From Gracilaria vermiculophylla (Eukaryota; Rhodophyta; Florideophyceae; Gracilariales; Gracilariaceae): DNA of 22,896 bases. Position 1 is the first letter of the stretch, and each line of letters begins with the position of its first letter. Below the pieces are notes generated by a model that was not told the origin of the DNA, did no database searches, and was given only the letters and a program-made list of their open reading frames with translations. The translations under genes and the position numbers were made by a program. Shown here one piece after another: positions 9,135 through 16,154 of the stretch. The stretch is taken from the NCBI GenBank assembly GCA_019155205.2, contig JAHNZQ020003150.1, positions 1,554,490 to 1,577,385 of the forward strand. Direction: 5' to 3'.

Positions 9135-10571
9135 CAGGTGGTGCCGACAAAGATACGGGCGAGAGTGTTGTACCTCTCGCACTATCCTCGCCTCGCCGGG
9201 CACCCGGGTGGATCTCGGATGTATTTTACCATGCGGAGGGAGTTCTATTGGCCGAACATGGCTAACGACGCCTTCCAAATGGTGGCGGATTGCTATTCCT
9301 GCGCCGCCGCTAGGGGGAGTATACGGAAACACCGGACGCCGCTCACGCTGTTCGCACCTTCAGGACCGTTGGAGTTTGTGGCCATGGACATCTTGGTTCC
9401 TCTCCCCAAGATGGAGCGAGGACATCGATTTATCCTCGTGATAACAGATCGTTTTTCAAAGATCACGCGTGCCATCCTCCTCCGGAGCACTACTGCAGCA
9501 GTGATTACCGACGCCTTTCTGAAGCATTGGGTTTACCCCAACGGGATACCATTGTACCTCCTTACGGACAATGGCCCCCAGTTTGCGGCGAAACTTTTCA
9601 GCGCCGTCTCTGGAATGCTGGGGATGAAACAGTTGTTTACAACTGCGTATCATCCCCAGACCAATGGACAGGCGGAAAGGTTAAACAAAACCATCGCCTC
9701 GAGGCTAAAGCACTACGTTGCGGACCACCAGAAGGATTGGGACGCATATGTGGGACCCCTCACGTATGCATACAACCTACAGGTGCACCGCTCCACAGGG
9801 ACCGCTCCTTTCAATCTGGTGCTCTCGCGCATACCGCCAAGTGCCGTCATCGCGGCATGCCCCACGGCGGACCCGGCAGATGGGCCACAGACGTCAACAG
9901 CGGCGCAAGCCAAACGCTCCATCCTAGGGCGATATGAGATCGCACTCTCCCTCGCGAAGGAGAGACTCAACGCCTGGCAGAGGAGATACAAACAGGACTT
10001 CGACCGAAAGGTTATGAAAGGCCCTCACTTGAAGGAAGGCGACGAGGTTTTCCTCGACGAACCCGAGGAAAACTCCGATGAACCGCCGGACGTCACGCGC
10101 AAGTTAGCGCCGACCACCTCAGGGCCCTTCGAAGTCCTTGCCACCTATAGGGATACTGTCGCCATTGAGGTGAACGGGCTCAGGGATGTCGTCTCCCGTG
10201 ATAGGATGACGAAAGTCCCAACGCCCAGCCTTTCAGGAATGCCCGCCAACCAACCTCAGGGACAACGCGCGGAACTTACTCATCCGACCACCTCAGGCCC
10301 GACGACACCACGGGATACTGGGAACCGCATCACCGCCCTCGGTGAACCAATCCTGGAGGCTCCCCATGCCACCCTGACCCCTGAAGGTGACGTCCTCTAC
10401 GCGCTGGATCATATCGTCTCCCATCGACAAACCCCTGCAGGAATACTGCACCGCGTCCGCAGGTATGGGTACACCTCGGAGGACGACACGGAAGAACCTC
10501 CGGAACATATCCCGGAGAACTTCCTTAGGCGATACCACGCCAGTCTGGTGCGGAAACGCCTCTCCACATAG
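9135..10571 (+). pseudogene. Integrase with C-terminal chromodomain-like end
   Basis: It inserts the cDNA into chromosomes. Counting from GTG 9138, the frame has 477 codons to TAG 10569-10571 and follows the RNase H frame after one in-frame TAA. The HHCC zinc-binding module is H15, H22, C52, C55. The catalytic core has D84 (VAMDIL), D144 (LTDNGPQF) and E180 (HPQTNGQAERLN), a D,D-35-E pattern. A GPY/F-like module follows (RKLAPTTSGPFEVL, about 321-334). Residues about 419-469, with the segments ALDHIVSHR, RYGYTSEDDTEEP and ENFLRRYH, resemble a chromodomain, which in chromoviruses steers insertion to modified histones. The usual Trp of the TWEP motif is Glu here. This domain is the best preserved of pol, but it lacks its own start and depends on the broken upstream frames. 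Confidence 0.85.
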
Positions 10572-11093
10572 GCGCTTCCGTTTAGAAAAGGGGGAGGGGG
10601 CCTCCGACCGGAGTGTTTTTCGCCTCCGCAGTCTATCCCCTACATGGAGTTCTCTTTTTCCCCTCCAGGATGCCGTTGCTCGCTATTCGCATGCTTCCAC
10701 AGCGGCACTTCGTGTCTTCGAGCACTCGGGCATGGCCTATGCATGTTTGAACTACCGTTCGTGGAGCCTCTGCTTATTGGAGGTCAGAGGGGCAAGGGAA
10801 GGTTGGAGGGATATTAAGAATGTTCGCCAGCTCTGGCCTGGATTTACTTGGAGGTGCCTCGACCACGACTTGTATTGTGGCTCAGTCGCACCGACTAGGT
10901 TGCATTAGAAATTACACTAAAAAGGCGAGACACTCAATACTACCAATTATATTGTAACATGACATAAATGTACTAGCCACAATTCAATAATGCTTACAAC
11001 AGCGAGGCACAACAAGGCATGACAGTTCCGTACACTCACGAGACCATGACAATGCACAAATTCACTCAACCACCTTACACTCTCTGTATTCCG
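10572..11093. other. Retroelement 3' region up to the assembly gap
   Basis: Sequence between the pol stop and the assembly gap. A purine-rich tract (10584-10599) sits just after pol and could be taken for a polypurine tract, but no LTR follows it. One forward frame (10387-10908) overlaps integrase in another phase and shows no motif I recognise. From about 10900 the sequence becomes AT-rich. Confidence 0.45.
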
Positions 11094-11193
11094 NNNNNNN
11101 NNNNNNNNNNNNNNNNNNNNNNNNNNNNNNNNNNNNNNNNNNNNNNNNNNNNNNNNNNNNNNNNNNNNNNNNNNNNNNNNNNNNNNNNNNNNN
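11094..11193. other. Assembly gap, 100 N
   Basis: Exactly 100 N, the conventional placeholder for a gap of unknown size. Sequence on its two sides may not be adjacent in the genome, so the length of the region between pol and the 3' LTR is uncertain. Confidence 0.99.
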
Positions 11194-11467
11194 GCTCGTG
11201 TCGACCCTATCAGAGGGCTCTCTCGCTGTGCCACCTCTCATTGGGAGCAAGCTTGAACACCTTGGTGGTGCTTCCGCGACGCGGCTCGTGTCTGTGCCAC
11301 GTTCGTAGTTTGCACTACAAATAGCACAGCTGCACACGTGTACCACACAAATTCAACATTCAACACAGCCCATGGTCCCTGGAACATTTAGTTGGCAGTG
11401 ACAGCACAGGCACCTTATCCAACACTGCTACATCGGTAGGCTCTTTAATTGGTCTGGGTCCTGTCAC
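11194..11467. other. Sequence after the gap, no gene seen
   Basis: No reading frame or motif is recognised. If the antisense frame at 11468-12236 is real, this is the region downstream of its stop. Confidence 0.4.
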
Positions 11468-12236
11468 CTACAAATCACCGAATCGCGTTGAATACTCCGC
11501 TTCGAGGCGCACTTTCGCTATGAGCGCTTGGCTATCAAAGAACTCCGACAGGCTTTCCTTGAGGGCCGCCATCGAGGCTCGGTCTGTCCGGGCCTTGTGG
11601 AGCTCTAAGACCCAAGCACGCGCCTCGCGCAGAGCCTCCACAGAAGAAGCTGGAGCAGGACGGCCTGTCACCAGGCACGCCTGCACCGACTCCTGGAAGG
11701 CAGCCTCCAGAGCCCAAGAGGAGACTACTCCCGACGGTGCACCCGATGCGGCCACCTCCGTTGACGGCGCAACAACCGCCACGGAGGGAGCTGCGGACGG
11801 CGGGCCAGCAGGGACAGGGGTTCTCCGACGGGATTCCGCGGGTTCCGCAGTGGAGGTCGGCAAAGCCAAGGACGGAGTCGGTGACACTGGAGGTCACGGC
11901 GGTGCGGGAACTGGAACGCTCCGCAGGAGAGGCTGAGTCATAGGCGCAGGGACGCTCCGCAATTGGGGTTGCACCACTGGGGCCGAAGATACTGGGATGG
12001 GAGCAGTCTCGTCCTTTTGCATAGGAGACACGGCGGCTACCACTGCGGGAGCACTCGGCACTGCGGCAGGCCGCGGAGGTATCACTTCAGGAGATGCTCT
12101 CATATCCTGGTGCGGAGCTGGAAACCGACAGGGCACGCTGGTCGCCAGGCTCTCCACCAAATGTTCATAGTCGAGGACTCGTAACAGCAGCATCTCAGAT
12201 GAGGGATCTAGCGCCACTTGAGAAGTGGCACGCGGT
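11468..12236 (-). pseudogene. Antisense Pro/Ala/Ser-rich reading frame inside the retroelement
   Basis: Read right to left, one frame stays open from a TAA near 12237 to TAG 11470-11468, broken by a single TGA at 11896-11894. The first ATG in frame is near 12192. The first part contains a repeated LRSVP(A/V)P unit and a long Pro/Ala/Ser-rich stretch. The last 80 residues look like amphipathic helices (SVEALREARAWVLELHKART, then AALKESLSEFFDSQALIAKV) and end in TRFGDL. I recognise no family. Some plant gypsy elements of the Tat/Grande group carry an antisense gene between pol and the 3' LTR, so the position is meaningful. GC-rich DNA also gives chance open frames, and a forward frame overlaps it (11520-11936). 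I favour the antisense frame because of its helical C-terminal part. Confidence 0.4.
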
Positions 12237-12850
12237 TATACACCTGACTGGGGAGGTAGCCGCGTGGTGACGACATCGTGGAATGCGCGGAGAAGACGGA
12301 CGACCGAAGACAGGCGAGGTATGGAGCACCCTGGCGGGGCGCAAGTTCATATCTAGTGAAGGCCGAAGGGGGCGCGGACGAGAAGATTAGGAGACAATGC
12401 ACCTTCACGGAGACGCAATGAACGGACGCGATGAATCGGAAGTTCCCCGAGGGAGAACCCTCGGAGGAAGCGGAGCGTCAAGTGCCTTGAGAGAGTCGTT
12501 GTCCGCTCTGGACTGGCCCATGCTCCGGTCATAGAGGTCGCGCGTCTGCACCGCGCACGATACGCTGAAGTGCGGGGAAGCCCACGACGCCGAAGGGAAC
12601 GGCAGCATCAACAGGGTACGCCAAAACGGAGGAGACGCAGCCGGATTAAGGAGGAGCAAGGCCCACAAACACCGCCAGGGATGAAACGCGAGCCCGTGGC
12701 ATTACGCCGCGCAGGAGTACGGAGAAAAGGAGGAACTCCTGAAGGAGAGAACGGGCAAACCGCCGAAGGCCGCACTTACGTCAGCACCGATAGGAGCCAC
12801 CCCGGGGATCAAGGAATAGGAAGATGCACCTCGAGGACGTGGTGCAATTA
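12237..12850. other. GC-rich region before the polypurine tract
   Basis: Both strands have short open frames (minus 12405-12668 and 12208-12408, plus 12570-12851). None has a motif I recognise, and none joins in frame with the antisense frame at 11468-12236. The minus-strand ones could be an upstream exon or frame-broken N-terminus of that gene. Confidence 0.35.
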
Positions 12851-12861
12851 AGGAAAGGGGG
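12851..12861 (+). promoter_or_regulatory. Polypurine tract before the 3' LTR
   Basis: AGGAAAGGGGG is followed by TA and then the LTR start TGTAGTACAG. This is the expected place and composition for the primer of plus-strand DNA synthesis in LTR retroelements. Confidence 0.8.
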
Positions 12862-12863
12862 TA

Positions 12864-13352
12864 TGTAGTACAGTTGCTCCTAAGTAAATATGGTGGTTTG
12901 GCCTTATGGTATAATATTCCTAAAGAGGGCTCGTATTTTATTAGCTGGGCCACGTTGTGCATAATCCCGACCTCATGCGCTACAGTATCCTTGAGGCACG
13001 GTAGAATTATTATGTATTTTAGATAGTTTATGCAGGTAATTAGTACAGTAGCGAGACCTGCCGAGGCGGGCTCCCGGCTTGATACGTAATCTGCCGGTTG
13101 AGCTCCACCTCTGGGAAAGTAAAGACAAGCACCCTTGAGTCTTCATCTACTTTTCCGGTTGGAGTCTTTTGTCGACCAACTCAGGTTTCTAAGCCGCCGA
13201 TCCCCAGGTCGCATCATAGCAGCGCCTGTAGGAGCATTTTCCACCCAGTGAACCTCCCCCTCCGCTTGGTGTTTGCGGATCTCCTTTAAGAATCTCCCCG
13301 ACTCTCGACAACGGATACCTGAGACCACCTTTAGGAATACGCGCCTTTGGAG
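12864..13352 (+). repeat. 3' LTR of gypsy element
   Basis: It matches 4769-5256 from TGTAGTACAG to CCTTTGGAG with many substitutions and small indels. The block ACAGTAG.GAGACCTG followed by CGAGGC is shared with both other LTR copies and looks better conserved than its surroundings. The sequence right of 13352 does not resume the transposase interrupted at 4768. Confidence 0.85.
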
Positions 13353-13553
13353 TGAACAAAAACTCCTAACGGACGTTGTGCCTTACTACCTCGAGAAGAG
13401 GCCTGACAGTACCACACAACACGCGCGCAAAAAGCCTGCAGCCACGGCGAAGGGATCGAGACAAAAAGAATGTCCCACCTGTCTGAGCTTCTTTCTATCA
13501 AGGCCTGGCAAGCGGGGTGTGGATTTCAATCCTCTTCTTCACCACTCCAGAGC
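13353..13553. other. Short spacer between LTR and Tc1-like element
   Basis: It is part of an open forward frame (13273-13731) that also crosses the LTR and the Tc1-like terminus, so that frame is not a gene as such. The segment contains a CPTC pair and basic residues. No family is recognised. Confidence 0.35.
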
Positions 13554-13555
13554 TA

Positions 13556-14835
13556 CAATGCGTTTCAAAAACATATTACCCCTCAAAGGTGCGCCAAAAC
13601 TGTACTGTAGACTAGATTGTGCACATAGTCTATGTAGAATCGTTTCAAATATATATGTACACCGTCTTGTTTATAGTAAAAATGGCTCGAGGCCCGCGAC
13701 TTTCCAAGCAATATCAGCTTCAAATCGTTAAGTTCAACGCCGAAAAAAATTCTAACAGTGCTATTGCTAAATACTTAAAGCGTTCTAGGGTCACAATTGC
13801 TACGTTTTTCAAGAACCTGACTCTATATGGCTTAAACCGATCTCTAGGACGCCCAAAGAAGCTCAGCCTAGCATATAAGAGAAGAATTAAAAGGGAGTTT
13901 TGCAAAGAAAACGTATCGTGCAAAAACTTAGAAAACATCTCAATCCCAACGTTTCTAAATCTACTCTATGCAAGCAGATAAACAGCACAAAGTTATTCAA
14001 ATATAAAAAAACAAAAAAACATTTCTTTCTCCAAGACCAACACAAGCAAAAGAGGGTTGAATGGTTTGCTGAAAAAGCCTAATAGAAAAAAAATAATGGA
14101 AAAAGGTTATTTTTACCAATGAAAAAAAGTTCAATTTGGACGGACCAGATTGCTGCAAACTTTTATTGGCTCAATATTTGTAAAGAACGTCATTAGTCTT
14201 ATACCAGGCATTCAGGCGGAGGCTCTTTAATGGTTTGGGCAGGCATTTCTAAAAAGGTCTAACGCAAACTGCCTTCATTGATACAAACATGAAGGCGGAA
14301 AAATATGATTAAGTTCTGTACAACAATTTGGAACCGTTTCGTTTATGTTTTGATAAAGAACATTTCATTTTCCATCAAGATAATGCGCCTGTAAAAACTA
14401 CATGTTTAGTCAAAAATTGGCTACAGGAGTCTAATGTATCTGTTTTAGAGTAGCCAGCGCGCTCACCAGATTTGAGCGCAATCAAAAACGTCTGTGGACT
14501 GCCGGCGAGGATGTTTTATGCGCACGGAAGGCAATTTTGGACAGTTTTTCGAACTCAAAAACGGTATTAAAAATTGCTGGAAATCCATATCAGTTTTAAT
14601 TGTAGAAAAGTACATTAACTCGATTGCAAAACGTTGCATAAGGGTTATACAGCAAAAGGGATGCAAAATAAACTATTGGGTGTCGCACAGTAAAAATTTG
14701 TTATTGCTGATGAAATGTTTTTGAAACGGTTTTGTGACTTGACTTTTGTCTGAAACCTATTTTTGAAGGCGTACAGTGTAGATTTGGTAGTTTTTTGAGA
14801 TTTCACAGCATGTCGTATGTTTTTGAAACAGTCTG
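13556..14835 (+). mobile_element. Tc1-like DNA transposon, full length, inactive (copy B)
   Basis: The 1280 bp element is bounded by TA at 13554-13555 and 14836-14837. Each end carries two copies of a GTTTCAAA-rich motif. On the left the outer copy lies near 13556-13576 and the inner at 13641-13650. On the right the inner copy is at 14715-14729 and the outer at 14817-14835. Paired direct repeats inside each inverted terminus, some 80-100 bp apart, are the IR/DR layout known from Sleeping Beauty-type Tc1 elements. Length and layout fit a complete Tc1 element with one transposase gene. The left end matches copy A (minus strand, ending 946) and the start at 22714. Confidence 0.9.
13682..14680 (+). 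pseudogene. Tc1-like transposase, inactivated (copy B)
   Basis: ATG 13682 starts MARGPRLSKQYQLQIVKFNA, followed by a helix-turn-helix (SAIAKYLKRSRVTIATFFKN) and a GRPKKLS hinge; this frame ends at 13981. The rest is spread over several frames: FTNEKKFNLDGPD near 14109-14147, FHQDNAPVK near 14371, ARSPDLSAIKNV near 14460-14493, and a C-terminal IAKRCIRVIQQKGCKINYW near 14625-14680 that is typical for the family. The catalytic triad is damaged. The first Asp is Asn (AAT 14118-14120; copy A still has Asp), the second Asp is present (14379-14381), and the final position, 34 residues on, is Lys (AAA 14484-14486). In-frame stops and frameshifts add to this, so it is dead. Confidence 0.88.
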
Positions 14836-14837
14836 TA

Positions 14838-15286
14838 TGTCAAGAGATACGCGTGTCAGACGCTTGTATGCAGCGGCACTGTCTTACAATGGCAACATAA
14901 CGAGAGAGGAGACACGGTGACAGCAAGGCTGTTGGTGAGAAAGGAAACAGACGCTGGCTAGCTAGCGCCCGTCCAAAGCACGTGCCGCAAAACTCTGCTG
15001 TGGTTTCCTCGGTGGCAAAGGTAGATTCTGGCGCGCCGCTCAAAGGGATCATGGTTGCGCAAATCTCGCCTGCGAACAGTCGCGGAACTAGTGGTCGCCG
15101 GGGGCTTGGCGGCAGCGCGATCGCGCGATGATTTTTATATCGATGAACTGTAGCACATAAGTATCATCCGTGTTGGACGAGTATATTCCACACGGGTGTG
15201 GCTGCCGAATGATTACAGTGTAAAGATGGGAGCATAGATATGGCCCTCGTGCGTATTCCGGTAAGAATCGACAGGGCGGCCTGTGC
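14838..15286. other. Upstream region of the GC-rich block
   Basis: A host-like spacer between the Tc1 element and the GC-rich block. I see no supported gene on either strand. TTTTTATATCG near 15131-15141 is TATA-like, but it lies about 1 kb from the MLO start, so a promoter role is doubtful. Confidence 0.4.
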
Positions 15287-15307
15287 AGCTAGCTTACCAA
15301 GCTAGCT
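15287..15307. repeat. Perfect 9-bp-arm inverted repeat
   Basis: AGCTAGCTT, three bases ACC, then AAGCTAGCT. A perfect small hairpin or dyad at the border where the sequence turns GC-rich. It could be a protein-binding dyad, but nothing else supports a role. Confidence 0.6.
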
Positions 15308-16154
15308 GGCGTCCATGTGCTGTTTGGCACACCGGTGCATTCTAGTCGGGTGCACAGCGGCCGCGCTCGCATGGCAAAGCAGCAGCAGCCGAACACATCG
15401 CGGTTCGCTGACATGTCAGCATTTGAGCTTGTCGGCAGTACAGCTGAAATGCTGCGTACACGACCACGGAGACGAGCTTCAGCAAGGCGACAGAGGCTTA
15501 AGAGGGACAAGGTGGGCGGCGTGAGCAGAACGCCGTGCGGCGCCGATAGTCGGGGCGTTGCAAGCGTCGAAAGCCCCGCCGCTGTGAGCGATGCGCGCCC
15601 ACGCCGGCGGACGCGCAGCCGAAACGGCGCGGCTCCGCGTCTCGCGGAGCGCTGCGCCGCGGCACGGCTGCCGCCAATGCGGGCGACGGAGCGCGCGCCG
15701 GGCGGAGCAGCGTGCACAGTACGCGCGAGCTCGCGCCGCGCGCCGCGCGCCGCGCGCCGCCGCGCCCGCTGTCAGCCGCGTGCGTGGCACATTTGGAAGG
15801 CGCCTTTCGCACACGTGGGCGCCCGCTGCATCCACGGCGGCGCGATATCGGCGCCCGCGCGCCCGCCCCTGCGCTCGCGCGACCGTCGCCGACGCCGCCC
15901 GCCGCGCCGCCCGCCCCGCGCGCGACGCGTCAGGCGGCGCCACCGCGCCGCGCCACGTCTGGCGCACCGCCGCTCGCGCGACGGCGCGCGCCGCCCGCTC
16001 CTTTTTTGCCAGCCCCCCGCCGCGTCAGCGCGCTTGCCCCCCGCCGCGCCCCCCTTAAAGCGCGCGCCGGCGGCGGCGGCGGGTGCGGCTGATGCGGCGG
16101 CGGTAGCAGCGGCAGCGGTGCGACGCGGGAGTAGCGACGGCAACGGGCGGTGCG
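15308..16154 (+). other. Extremely GC-rich leader of the MLO-like gene
   Basis: It contains long runs of alternating GC and GCCGCGC units (15735-15760). Several long frames are open on both strands simply because stop codons are rare in such DNA. A forward frame with ATG 15371 begins MAKQQQPNTSRFADMSAFEL, a normal-looking composition for about 45 residues, then dissolves into Arg/Ala/Pro. This could be a short upstream frame, a 5' exon or chance. It is not in the phase of the MLO-like gene, which has its own TAG at 16104-16106. Confidence 0.4.

Larger units (their letters stand above)
4769..13352 (+). mobile_element. Ty3/gypsy LTR retrotransposon, chromovirus-like, degenerate
   Basis: Two collinear direct repeats of about 488 bp flank, in order, gag, protease, reverse transcriptase, RNase H and integrase. 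RNase H before integrase is the Ty3/gypsy (Metaviridae) order; Ty1/copia has integrase before RT. The integrase ends in a chromodomain-like segment, which points to the chromovirus group. A polypurine tract lies just upstream of the 3' LTR. At about 8.6 kb it is longer than a typical 5-6 kb chromovirus, mostly because of about 2.3 kb between pol and the 3' LTR. Several stops and frame changes make it non-autonomous. I could not identify a target-site duplication or a tRNA primer-binding site. Confidence 0.92.

Noticed and set aside
10584..10599. Purine-rich tract after pol as the polypurine tract
   Set aside because: No LTR follows it. The tract at 12851-12861 lies directly before the 3' LTR.
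13273..13731. A 152-codon forward frame
   Set aside because: It runs across the LTR end, the spacer and a Tc1 terminus, so it is a chance frame over three unrelated pieces.
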